Of a stretch of 64,000 nt of DNA, positions 1-7,236 are shown piece by piece (positions within the stretch are counted from its first letter, which is position 1; every line of letters begins with the position of its first letter). The notes beneath the pieces are model-generated. The model was not told where the DNA came from and did no database searches. It saw only the letters and a list, made by a program, of their open reading frames with translations. The stretch is from W-Chloroflexi-9 sp045863195 (GTDB lineage Bacteria; Chloroflexota; Dehalococcoidia; UBA2979): positions 62,001-126,000 of the forward strand of contig BTUI01000004.1 in NCBI GenBank assembly GCA_045863195.1. The letters are read 5' to 3'. The position numbers and the translations under genes are program-made.

Positions 1-360
1 CTTCGGCAGCACGGTCTCGAGGTCCTCGATCGGGTGGGCCGCGTCCGCGCCGTACACGGAGGTCGCGCCGTCCACCCCCGCCCGCGGGCCGACCCAGACC
101 GCCATGACGGGGTCGTGCGGCCGCACGAACATCGTGACCGGCTGCTCATGGCCGGGGCGCAGCACCAGCACCGCCTCCGGCTCCTCGAAGCCGGTGAGGT
201 ACCAGAACGTGGATTCCTGGCGGTAGGCGTGGTGGACGTCACCGTTGCGGACCACCTCGTCCGCGGCGACGAAGATGGCGGCGGTGTCCTTGCCGGCCTC
301 CCGTGCCAGGGTGCGCATCAGCTGCTGGCGGCGTCGGGCGAACTCGGCGGGCGTCGTCAT
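1..360 (-). CDS. Xaa-Pro aminopeptidase, N-terminal part (cut by window edge)
   Basis: The 120 visible codons start at ATG (358-360) and run off the left edge. The protein begins MTTPAEFARRRQQLM and contains DVHHAYRQESTFWYLTGF followed by EEPEAVLVLRPG. This is the typical N-terminal (creatinase-like, non-catalytic) domain of aminopeptidase P, in the region that helps form the oligomer and shapes the active-site entrance. The metal-binding pita-bread domain would lie outside the window, so activity cannot be judged. Known family members remove an N-terminal residue that precedes proline. It is transcribed leftward, away from the TauE gene's stop codon 54 bases upstream. Confidence 0.85.
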   Translation of the reverse strand, partial: MTTPAEFARRRQQLMRTLAREAGKDTAAIFVAADEVVRNGDVHHAYRQESTFWYLTGFEEPEAVLVLRPGHEQPVTMFVRPHDPVMAVWVGPRAGVDGATSVYGADAAHPIEDLETVLPK

Positions 361-413
361 GGGGGCGGGTCGCTCTCGGTGCGCGGGGGGGCTGCGAGGC
401 CCATCGTACCGGG

Positions 414-1229
414 CTAGGCGAAGGCGCTCCACGCGGTGCGCGCGGCGATGAAGATCAACCCGAACGCGAGCGCCCGGGTGAGCGGCCCCTCGCCGAGGCG
501 GCGTCGCAGGCCTCGCCCCAGCGGCGCGGCGACGATGCCGCCGACGGCGAGCCATGGCACGGACTCCATGGGCGCGCCCTGGTTGCCGACCGCCAGGTGC
601 ATGAGCACCGCGCTCCCCGACTGCAGGATGATCAGCGCCTGGACGGAGGTGGACGCGATCGGGTGCGGGACGCGCAGGACGCGGGTCATCACGGGCATCC
701 CGATCGGGCCACCGCCGATCCCGGCCAGCGTCCCGACGAAGACGCCGGAGACGTACGCCGGGAATCCTCGGAGCACCGGGACGCGGTAGAGGTAGCGCTG
801 GCCACTGCGGTCGACGATCTCCCGCCGCCACGAGCGGGTTGACGGCGGTGCGATCTGCGCCACGGGCTGCCAGATCAGGTAGACGCCGATCACCAGGACC
901 AGGACGGCGAAGCCGAGCGCGAACACCTCGCGCGGGACGAGCGCCGTCGTCATGCCGCCGAGGATGGCGGTGGGGATGCCGAAGGCGGCGATCGCCAGGA
1001 CGAGCGGGATGTCCACCAGCCGCTCCTGCGACATCACCGCCGTGGAGGCGGTCGCGGTGACGACCACGACGGTGAGGGAGGCGGTGGTGATCGCCACGGG
1101 TGGCGCGTCCGGGTAGAGGAGCAAGAGGAGCGGCGCCAGCAGGAAGCCACCGCCCGCACCAATCGCAGTGGCGTACGTGCCGATCAGGACTCCGGCGACG
1201 ACGAGGGCGAGGCCCTCCTGCAGATCCAT
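414..1229 (-). CDS. TauE/SafE family membrane permease (sulfite exporter-like)
   Basis: This 271-residue protein consists almost entirely of hydrophobic segments. It begins MDLQEGLALVVAGVLIGTYA and then shows the glycine-rich GAGGGFLLAPLLLL. A second half-repeat carries GTLAGIGGGPIGMPVM. The duplicated 'GxGGG' motif, one in each half, is diagnostic of the TauE/SafE (DUF81) family of about 8 membrane-segment transporters, which export sulfite, sulfoacetate or other organosulfur anions. The substrate cannot be read from the sequence. The Shine-Dalgarno sequence is weak. It lies downstream of the CaiB/BaiF pair on the same strand, 81 bases after that gene's stop, so it may share their transcript. 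It could therefore move an organic acid linked to those CoA-transferases; that link is inference only. Confidence 0.85.
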   Translation of the reverse strand: MDLQEGLALVVAGVLIGTYATAIGAGGGFLLAPLLLLLYPDAPPVAITTASLTVVVVTATASTAVMSQERLVDIPLVLAIAAFGIPTAILGGMTTALVPREVFALGFAVLVLVIGVYLIWQPVAQIAPPSTRSWRREIVDRSGQRYLYRVPVLRGFPAYVSGVFVGTLAGIGGGPIGMPVMTRVLRVPHPIASTSVQALIILQSGSAVLMHLAVGNQGAPMESVPWLAVGGIVAAPLGRGLRRRLGEGPLTRALAFGLIFIAARTAWSAFA

Positions 1230-1310
1230 GCGTCGAGCATCACCCCGCCCCGGCTCGACTTCAAATCGGGCGGGGCGACTCGGGATCGGGTACGGGGCCG
1301 CGGCGGAGGG

Positions 1311-2651
1311 TCAGCGCTTCCAGTTGCGCGGTACCAGCGTCTCCGGGTAGGTGTCGCCCACGAGCCCCTTCGCCACCATCGCCTGGTACTCCTCCTCGGA
1401 GTAGCCCAGCATGTCCACGTAAATCTCGTGGCTGTGCTCGCCGAGGCGTGCGGGAGGCCGGCGGATGCGGTTCGGGGTGTTCGCCCACTTCGTCATGATG
1501 CCCGGGTAGACCCGCGGCCCCACGCCCTCCATGTCCACCGTCTCGAAGAAGCCACGGGCGTTGAGGTGCTCGGACTGGAGCGCCTCGAGTTCGTCGTGGA
1601 CGGGGGCCGCGCAGACGCCGGCGGCCTGGAGGGCATGGAACAGCGCCTCCTTCTCCCGGCCGCGCGTGAACTCCGGCAGCGCCCGGTCGAGCGCGTCCCG
1701 GTGGCGGTGCCTCGATGCCTTGGTCGAGAAGCGCTCGTCGGCCGCGAGCGTATCCGCGCCGAGGACGGTGCAGAGCGCGCGCCACTGGTCGTCCTCCCAG
1801 ACGTCGATGGCGATCCACTGGTCGTGGCCGTCCGTCGGGTAGACGCCGTGCGGGGCGTGGGAGGGGTGCAGGTTGCCCTGCGGCGGGGTCGTCCGGCCGT
1901 TCATCGTGTAGTCGAGCAGGTACTCGCCCAGCACCGGCAGGAACGCCTCCGCCAGCGGCATCTCGATCTGCTGGCCGAGGCCGGTGCGGGCGCGCGACCG
2001 GATCGCCGAGGCGATGGCGAAGGCGCCCATGACGCCGGCCAGCGCGTCCGCCGTGAAGGCGTCGCCGGTGTGCTCGGGCGACTCGTCCGGGTAGGAGCGC
2101 AGGAGGTGGTGGCCGATCATGCCCTCCACGTGCGTGCCGAAGCCGCGGTAGTTCTTGTACGGCCCGTTCAGGCCGTAGGCGGGCATCCGCACCATGATCA
2201 GGCGCGGGTTGACCTCCCGCACCACGTCCCACGTCAGGTTCGCCTTCTCGATCGTCTCCGGGACGTTGTTCTCGATGAACACGTCCACCTGCTTCAGGAG
2301 CCGGAGGAAGGCCTCGCGCCCCTCGGGGGAGGTGATGTCGCAGGCCATCGACCGCTTGTTGCGTGCGTGCGCGTTGAAGGCCGAACTACGGTTCCACGGG
2401 TCGTCGCCGGGGTCCAGGTCGGGGTAGGCGGAGGTCAGCTGCCCCTGCACGGCGGCGTTGATCGCCACCTCGGAGGAGGTGACGCGCTCGCCGCCGCGGG
2501 AGTAGGGCTGGATCTTGTTGACCGGCTCCACGCGGATCACGTCCGCGCCCCACTCGCCGAGGAGCTGCGTGACGTGGGGGCCCGCCCACACCACCGTGAC
2601 TTCAGCGATCTTGATGCCCTCGAGCGGCAGGCGTCGGGGATTCGTCGTCAT
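1311..2651 (-). CDS. CaiB/BaiF family III CoA-transferase (catalytic Asp present)
   Basis: This 446-residue protein begins MTTNPRRLPLEGIKIAEVTV with the family's N-terminal Rossmann element, then GEWGADVIRVEPV. The catalytic region reads GDAFTADALAG; Asp202 aligns with the nucleophilic Asp of formyl-CoA transferase (Asp169 in Frc). Family III enzymes move CoA between carboxylic acids through an aspartyl-CoA mixed anhydride. Substrates vary widely (carnitine, oxalate, succinate/malate, bile acids, benzylsuccinate) and cannot be assigned here. ATG is preceded by AAGGAG at good spacing. The upstream paralogue ends 10 bases earlier and its TAA overlaps this ribosome-binding site, so the two are co-translated. 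Confidence 0.9.
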   Translation of the reverse strand: MTTNPRRLPLEGIKIAEVTVVWAGPHVTQLLGEWGADVIRVEPVNKIQPYSRGGERVTSSEVAINAAVQGQLTSAYPDLDPGDDPWNRSSAFNAHARNKRSMACDITSPEGREAFLRLLKQVDVFIENNVPETIEKANLTWDVVREVNPRLIMVRMPAYGLNGPYKNYRGFGTHVEGMIGHHLLRSYPDESPEHTGDAFTADALAGVMGAFAIASAIRSRARTGLGQQIEMPLAEAFLPVLGEYLLDYTMNGRTTPPQGNLHPSHAPHGVYPTDGHDQWIAIDVWEDDQWRALCTVLGADTLAADERFSTKASRHRHRDALDRALPEFTRGREKEALFHALQAAGVCAAPVHDELEALQSEHLNARGFFETVDMEGVGPRVYPGIMTKWANTPNRIRRPPARLGEHSHEIYVDMLGYSEEEYQAMVAKGLVGDTYPETLVPRNWKR

Positions 2652-2661
2652 CGCCGTCTCC

Positions 2662-3870
2662 TTAGATCACGCCCTGCTGGCGTAGCCGGGCGAGTTCCTC
2701 GCGGGGAATGCCCAGGTGCTCGCAGTAGACCGCCACGTTGTGCTCGCCGAGGAGCGGCGCGCGCCGCGCCTGCTGGCGCGGGGTCTCGGAGAGCAGGAGT
2801 TGCCGCCCGGGGTACTCGAACGTGCCGGCGACGGGGTGCTCGATCGTCTCCCAGACGCCGCGGCCCCGGTAGTGCGGGTCGCTGAGCAGGTCATCCATGC
2901 CGAGCACGGCGCCGCCGAGGAGCCCGACCGCCTGGGTGAGGGCGACCGACTCGCGCTTCGGGCGCTCCATCAGCCACTGCATCCACGCGGCTTCCACCTC
3001 CGCCGCGAACTCCGGCGAGTACTCGTGCAGCGCCTTGGTGGCGTCGGGATGCTCCTTCAGGTCAGGGCGGCCGATCACGTCCAGGAACGGCAGGAAGTGC
3101 TTGGTGCCGCCCGCGTAGATGTTCACGTAGCCGTCCTGCGCCGGGCGGACGCCGTTCGCGGTGCGCGCGCCGGCCGCCTGCCGTCGGGCGGCGAAGCCGG
3201 TGTAGGACGCGCCGGTGAGGTAGACCGTGCGCCGGTCACGGAAGCCTGCCTGCGCCTCGTACACCGCCTGGTCGATGTGGTCGCCCTCGCCGCCCATCTC
3301 CACGCGGAAGCGCGCCATGAGCGCGCCGAGGCCGGCGGCGATGCCGGCGTGATAGTGCGCCACGAACCCGCCGAGTTTGATCGGCTCGCGGTGAGGCGAG
3401 CCGTTGGTGTGCATCGGGCCGCCCATCGCCTGCAGCGTGAGCTCAGAGCCCAGGTAGTCCCGCCAGGGGCCGCTCTGGCCGAACGGGGTGATCGAGGCCA
3501 TGACCAGGCCGGGGTGGTCGCCGGAGAGCGCCTCGTAGCCGATGCCCCACTCGTCCATCTGCCCGGGGCGGAAGTCCTCGATGATGATGTCGGCCTCGGC
3601 GGCGAGCCGGCGGAAGATGGCGCGGCCGGACTCCTCCTCCAGGTTCAGGGTGACGGACCGCTTGTTCGTGTTGAGGTGAAGGAAGAGGGCAGAGGTCTCC
3701 GGGTTCGGGACATCGTCCTTGAACGGGCCGTGGTGACGGGCGGGGTCTCCGCTCGGCGGCTCCACCTTCAGCACGTCCGCGCCGTAGTCCGCGAACAGCT
3801 TGCCAGCGAACGGCCCGGCCACGCTGCCCGCGACCTCCAGCACGCGGATCTCGTCGAAGAGTTGCGCCAT
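2662..3870 (-). CDS. CaiB/BaiF family CoA-transferase paralogue lacking the catalytic Asp
   Basis: This 402-residue protein starts at ATG 3870 behind AGGAGGGTCCCC. A longer upstream frame exists but has no ribosome-binding site. It begins MAQLFDEIRVLEVAGSVAGP, then LFADYGADVLKVEPPSGDP and NTNKRSVTLNLEEESG, all typical family III motifs. At the catalytic position it reads LGGFVAHYHAG, so His172 replaces the nucleophilic Asp. It is followed 10 bases later by a paralogue that keeps the Asp. The pair resembles heteromeric family III enzymes built from one catalytic and one degenerate subunit. I infer a heteromeric CoA-transferase in which this is the non-catalytic chain; a divergent independent enzyme is the alternative. 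Confidence 0.87.
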   Translation of the reverse strand: MAQLFDEIRVLEVAGSVAGPFAGKLFADYGADVLKVEPPSGDPARHHGPFKDDVPNPETSALFLHLNTNKRSVTLNLEEESGRAIFRRLAAEADIIIEDFRPGQMDEWGIGYEALSGDHPGLVMASITPFGQSGPWRDYLGSELTLQAMGGPMHTNGSPHREPIKLGGFVAHYHAGIAAGLGALMARFRVEMGGEGDHIDQAVYEAQAGFRDRRTVYLTGASYTGFAARRQAAGARTANGVRPAQDGYVNIYAGGTKHFLPFLDVIGRPDLKEHPDATKALHEYSPEFAAEVEAAWMQWLMERPKRESVALTQAVGLLGGAVLGMDDLLSDPHYRGRGVWETIEHPVAGTFEYPGRQLLLSETPRQQARRAPLLGEHNVAVYCEHLGIPREELARLRQQGVI

Positions 3871-4048
3871 GGGGACCCTCCTCGTACGCGTCGACCCCGA
3901 GGCGCGCGCCGCCCGCGCGGGACGGCGTCCACGTGCCGGGCGGCCATCTCGGGATCGATGGGCGTCGACGCGGCGGGAAGATAGCACGCATGGCGATAGC
4001 ATGGATTGACCACGATTCGCGCGGCACGCGGACGCTGGGAGCGACCCG

Positions 4049-4600
4049 ATGGAACACCTCGACGAGCAGATCGCGAACCTGGAGATCCTGACGCCGGCTG
4101 GCGACACGGTGCGCCTCGGCAGCCTGTGGGCGGAGCGGCCGCTGCTGCTGGTGCTGATGCGCCACTTCGGCTGCATCTTCTGCAAGGAGCACGTGGCGAG
4201 GATGCGCGAGATCCTGCCGGAGGTCCGGGCGATGGGCGCGGACGTGGCCGTGATCGGCAACGGCACCCCGTTCATGGCGCAGGCCTTCGTGGAGGACTAC
4301 GCCTTTGACGTGCCGGTGTTCACCAACCCGGAGCGGGACGTCTACCGCGCGCTCGGCGCGAAGCGGCCGTCCTGGTTCTTCGTCCTCAACCCGCGCTTCT
4401 ACATCAACAGCCTGCGCGTGCTGAGGCAGGGGTATCGGCAGGGGGCGACGCAGGGTGACAAGGCTCAACTGGGCGGGGTGTTCATCGTCCTGCCGAACGG
4501 CGACATGCCATTCGCGCATCGGAGCGAGATCGCCGGCGATATCCCGCGGAACGACCGCGTGCTGCGTGCGCTGCGAGACGTGGTCCCCGCTGCCCGCTAG
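4049..4600 (+). CDS. Peroxiredoxin-like protein (AhpC-TSA_2/PRXL2-type)
   Basis: This 183-residue thioredoxin-fold protein has LLLVLMRHFGCIFCKEHVAR near the N-terminus, giving a CxxC pair (Cys42, Cys45) where peroxiredoxin-like PRXL2 proteins carry theirs. It continues with ADVAVIGNGTPFMAQAF and ends with the conserved region QGDKAQLGGVFIVLPNG. No signal peptide is visible, so it should be cytoplasmic. The family is linked to thiol redox chemistry and peroxide reduction, but few members are characterised. ATG follows GGGAG at 7 bases. It is transcribed divergently from the CaiB/BaiF operon across a 178-base gap in which I see no other gene. Confidence 0.8.
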   Translation: MEHLDEQIANLEILTPAGDTVRLGSLWAERPLLLVLMRHFGCIFCKEHVARMREILPEVRAMGADVAVIGNGTPFMAQAFVEDYAFDVPVFTNPERDVYRALGAKRPSWFFVLNPRFYINSLRVLRQGYRQGATQGDKAQLGGVFIVLPNGDMPFAHRSEIAGDIPRNDRVLRALRDVVPAAR

Positions 4601-4650
4601 CGGCGAGAGCAGCGGCAGAGGCGCCTCGGCGGGCGCGCGTCGGTGCGGGA

Positions 4651-4726
4651 TGGTGCCCCCGGAAGGATTCGAACCTCCGACGCGCGGCTTAGGACGCCGC
4701 CGCTCTATCCCCTGAGCTACGAGGGC
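4651..4726 (-). tRNA. tRNA-Arg (anticodon CCT)
   Basis: This 76-nt gene has an encoded CCA. The acceptor GCCCTCG pairs with CGGGGGC (one G-T wobble). The D arm is GCTC/GAGC, the anticodon stem is GCGGC/GCCGC with loop GTCCTAA (anticodon CCT), and the T arm GGAGG/CCTTC encloses TTCGAAT. It reads AGG codons. It lies between convergent neighbours: the peroxiredoxin-like gene (+) and the monooxygenase (-). Confidence 0.96.
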
Positions 4727-4784
4727 GCACTTCCGAAGATCGCACACCGCGCCGCGGAGGGAAACGCGCCGCGGCTCCTGTCCA

Positions 4785-5105
4785 CTACCCGCGCGAGGGT
4801 TCGCCGGCCTCCTGCGTCAGCGCCGCCTCGTACAGCCCGATCTGCGGCGGGCCGGCGAGCACGCCCATGAGCGAGCCCTGCGCGTGGCCCTTCCGGAATG
4901 CCTCGCTCTGCGTCCAATCCTCGAACGCCTGGCGGCTCTCCCACGTGGAGTGGGAGATGTACTCGCCGGGCGCGTCGCCGCGCAGCAGGGCGAAGCGGAC
5001 GAAGCCGGGCACCTGGTCCAGGTAGGTCTCCCGCTCGCGCCAGATGCGCTCGAACTCCTCGCCCTTGCCGGGCACGGTCTGGAAGCGGTTCATGGCGATG
5101 AACAC
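4785..5105 (-). CDS. ABM-domain monooxygenase, IsdG/HmoA-like
   Basis: This 106-residue dimeric alpha/beta-barrel (ferredoxin-like) protein begins MFIAMNRFQTVPGKGEEFER and contains SHSTWESRQAFEDW and FRKGHAQG. Asn6, Trp55 (or Trp64) and His74 fit the Asn-Trp-His set that IsdG-type heme-degrading monooxygenases use. Related quinol monooxygenases share the fold but not this set. I infer cytosolic heme turnover, or at least heme binding. The start is ATG; the gene stands alone between tRNA-Arg and the DUF4389 gene. Confidence 0.8.
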   Translation of the reverse strand: MFIAMNRFQTVPGKGEEFERIWRERETYLDQVPGFVRFALLRGDAPGEYISHSTWESRQAFEDWTQSEAFRKGHAQGSLMGVLAGPPQIGLYEAALTQEAGEPSRG

Positions 5106-5131
5106 TGGGGACCCCCTCGGTCGCTGCGCGA

Positions 5132-5722
5132 CTAGCGTAGCGAGAAGGGCGGGTAGCGGTCAGTGTTCAGCAGGAGCACGTAGGCCACCACGCGCAGCCC
5201 CCAGCGGTTCACGCCGACAGCGAAGTCGAACAGTCCGCGCGGGTAGTGGCCCCGGATCAGGATCAGGAACCACGCGAGCACGGTGACCACCATGAGCGCG
5301 ATGCCCAGGAACAGCAACACGATGTAGTGCGGGATCGCCAGCAGCCACTTCACCAGCGGCAGCAGCGGATTGAGCGTGCCGTCCTCGGGGTAGTCGAGGT
5401 CGACGTGGACAGCCTGCGTGTCCGTTGTGGAGGGGTACTGGTCGGTGAGGAGCAGCGCGTAGGCGCCGACTCGGGTGGAGTAGCGCTGCAGGTATAGCAC
5501 CCAGTCGAACCACGGCTTCGGGTAGCGCCGGCGGAAGAGCAGCATCAACGCCACGCCGAAGGCCAGCGACTGGAGGCCGGAGGTGACGAGCGAGTTGAGG
5601 ATGAGCGCGGGGATCGCGGTGACCAGGCGGAAGAACGTGGTGCCGCGGTTCAGCGTGGCCGGGTAGTCGATCTCCAGCCGCGCGGGATAGGCGGGACTGC
5701 CCTGTGTGGTATCGAGGTACAT
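5132..5722 (-). CDS. DUF4389 domain membrane protein
   Basis: This 196-residue protein starts at ATG 5722 behind AGGAAGG, which is better supported than longer upstream starts that would run into the tRNA region. The pattern YPARLEIDYPATLNRGTTFF, then ALLLTDQYPS, a second hydrophobic block with IPHYIVLLFLGIALM, and a final LLNTDRYPPFSLR is characteristic of DUF4389. It has two pairs of membrane segments separated by charged loops and two copies of an 'LLxTDxYP' motif. The function of the family is unknown. It lies 26 bases upstream of the monooxygenase gene and could be co-transcribed with it. Confidence 0.85.
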   Translation of the reverse strand: MYLDTTQGSPAYPARLEIDYPATLNRGTTFFRLVTAIPALILNSLVTSGLQSLAFGVALMLLFRRRYPKPWFDWVLYLQRYSTRVGAYALLLTDQYPSTTDTQAVHVDLDYPEDGTLNPLLPLVKWLLAIPHYIVLLFLGIALMVVTVLAWFLILIRGHYPRGLFDFAVGVNRWGLRVVAYVLLLNTDRYPPFSLR

Positions 5723-5802
5723 CGGGAGCGCCTTCCTGGACCGCCACCGGGTGGGCGGTACCGACGCCACGATACGCCTGCCAGGAGCGCGTCGGGGGAA
5801 GA

Positions 5803-5830
5803 CGAAGCCGGCCCCTGCGGGCCGGCTTCG
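5803..5830 (-). terminator. Hairpin terminator after tRNA-Ala
   Basis: A perfect 12-bp stem (CGAAGCCGGCCC / GGGCCGGCTTCG) encloses a 4-nt loop. On the minus strand it is followed by TCTTCCCC. It lies just past the 3' end of tRNA-Ala and before the DUF4389 gene, so it probably ends the ffh-rimM-tRNA transcript. Confidence 0.75.
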
Positions 5831-5840
5831 AGGTGATCCG

Positions 5841-5916
5841 TGGTGGAGATGAGGGGATTCGAACCCCTGGCCTCCGCAGTGCGATTGCGGCGCTCTCCCA
5901 GCTGAGCTACATCCCC
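5841..5916 (-). tRNA. tRNA-Ala (anticodon CGC)
   Basis: This 76-nt gene has an encoded CCA. The acceptor GGGGATG pairs with CATCTCC, including the G3-U70 wobble that marks alanine tRNAs. The anticodon stem is CCGCA/TGCGG with loop ATCGCAC (anticodon CGC), and the T arm is AGGGG/CCCCT. It decodes GCG. It lies 53 bases after rimM on the same strand, where many bacteria have trmD. Confidence 0.96.
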
Positions 5917-5969
5917 GGGAACGTCCGTCCAGTGTAGGAACGGCGTACCGCAGCGGCAATCCGCCCGGC

Positions 5970-6494
5970 CTACTCCAGCAGGCCGGGTACCGCCTCGACC
6001 GTCATCGTGTTCGCCTCGAAGTCCACGGTCAGGACCACGTCGTTCAGCGCCGGGATCAGGATGTCCTTCGCGCCGGGCTTCCGCACGAGGTAGACGTCGT
6101 TCGAGCCGGTGGTCAGCACCTCCTGGAGCGTGCCGAGGTCACGGCCGTCCGTGGTGACCACGCGCAGCCCGACCAGGTCGTCCACGTAGTACTCGCCCTC
6201 GGGGAGGTCGGGGAGGGCGGCCTCCTCCATCTCCAGCAGGACGCCGCGGAGGCGCTCCGCCTCGTCCCGGTCGGCGACGCCTTCCAGCAGGACGGCCGGA
6301 TAGCCACGCGGGTACTTGATGTCCACGATGCGGCGCGGCTCGCCCTGCACGAAGAACGTCGCGCCCACTCGGATGCGCTCCGGGTTGGAGGTCAGCGGGG
6401 TCACCTTCACGTGGCCGCGCACCCCGAAGGGGGCGTTGATCTGGCCGATGGCGACGCGCGCGCCCGGCTCTGCGGCCCGAGGCCGTTTGGGCAT
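5970..6494 (-). CDS. rimM: Ribosome maturation factor RimM
   Basis: This 174-residue protein has the RimM N-terminal beta-barrel (GQINAPFGVRGHVKVTPLTS), then the PRC-barrel region with EGEYYVDDLVGLRVVT, LGTLQEVLTTGSNDVYLV and the ending DILIPALNDVVLTVDF. It binds ribosomal protein S19 and helps mature the 3' domain of the 30S head. The start is the ATG at 6494, 5 bases after the khpA stop; a longer frame would overlap khpA. It is part of the ffh-rpsP-khpA-rimM operon. The usual next genes, trmD and rplS, are absent and tRNA-Ala follows instead. Confidence 0.96.
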   Translation of the reverse strand: MPKRPRAAEPGARVAIGQINAPFGVRGHVKVTPLTSNPERIRVGATFFVQGEPRRIVDIKYPRGYPAVLLEGVADRDEAERLRGVLLEMEEAALPDLPEGEYYVDDLVGLRVVTTDGRDLGTLQEVLTTGSNDVYLVRKPGAKDILIPALNDVVLTVDFEANTMTVEAVPGLLE

Positions 6495-6499
6495 CGGGG

Positions 6500-6727
6500 C
6501 TACTCGATGCTGAGGGTGGCGCGGACGCCAGCGCGGACGGCGGCGACGTGGAGGAGCGAGCGGATCGCGTTCGCGCACCGGCCGTCGCGGCCGATGATGC
6601 GTCCCTTGTCCGACTCGTTCACGTAGAGGTGCAGGACGACGCGGTCGCCGTCATGCTCCTCCTCCACGAGCACCTCGTCCGGGAACTCCGCGAGGGCGCG
6701 CGCCAAGTATTCGATGAGTGCCTTCAT
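6500..6727 (-). CDS. khpA: KH-domain RNA-binding protein KhpA
   Basis: This 75-residue protein is essentially one KH domain. It begins MKALIEYLARALAEFPDEVL and carries the RNA-contacting GxxG loop in KGRIIGRDGRCANAIRSLL. KhpA proteins bind many RNAs, often with KhpB, and influence cell division and translation. ATG is preceded by GGAGG. The gene sits between rpsP (18-base gap) and rimM (5-base gap), which is its conserved position. Confidence 0.95.
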   Translation of the reverse strand: MKALIEYLARALAEFPDEVLVEEEHDGDRVVLHLYVNESDKGRIIGRDGRCANAIRSLLHVAAVRAGVRATLSIE

Positions 6728-6745
6728 GCCGGGGCCTCCGCCAGA

Positions 6746-7168
6746 CTAGGAGGCGGCGCCTTCGGCGGCGGCCTTCTCGGCCTCGGCGGCAGCCTTCGCG
6801 GCCTCCTCGGCAGCAGCCTTGGCGGCGGCTTCGGCAGCCTTCTTCGCCTCGGCGGCGGCCTTCGCGGCAGCCTCGGCGGCCTCGCGCTCGGCGCGGGTCG
6901 GCTTGGTGTCGCGCTTCGGCGGCTCGGCGGTGATGATGCCGCGCTGGTGCAGGAGGCGGTGGACGGTCTCGGACGGCTGGGCGCCCTGGCCGATCCAGTG
7001 CTGGATGCGCTCCGCCTTGACCTCGAAGGTCACGGGCTCGGTGCGCGGGTTGTAGTGCCCGACGATCTCGATGAACTTGCCATCGCGCGGGGCGTCCTTG
7101 TCGGCGACGACGACGCGGTACGAGGGCTGGTGCTTCTGGCCGGTGCGGCGCAGGCGAATCTTGAGCAC
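6746..7168 (-). CDS. rpsP: 30S ribosomal protein S16 with Ala/Lys/Glu-rich tail
   Basis: The core (about residues 1-80) is canonical S16: LKIRLRRTGQKHQPSYRVVV, then DGKFIEIVGHYNPRTEPV and RIQHWIGQGAQPSETVHRLL. I prefer the GTG at 7168. It gives the usual N-terminus (M)LKIRL and lies 7 bases after GGAGGT, whereas the GTG at 7174 nearly touches the ribosome-binding site. From about residue 90 the protein continues as a low-complexity Ala/Lys/Glu tail that is probably a single charged helix, making it 140 residues against the usual 80-100. Similar extensions occur in other high-GC lineages. Confidence 0.95.
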   Translation of the reverse strand: MLKIRLRRTGQKHQPSYRVVVADKDAPRDGKFIEIVGHYNPRTEPVTFEVKAERIQHWIGQGAQPSETVHRLLHQRGIITAEPPKRDTKPTRAEREAAEAAAKAAAEAKKAAEAAAKAAAEEAAKAAAEAEKAAAEGAAS

Positions 7169-7236
7169 GAACACTACCTCCGAGCGGCCCGCGGGCCACG
7201 GTGTCTGTTGGGTCTGGATCGGGCGAGCGCCCGGCG

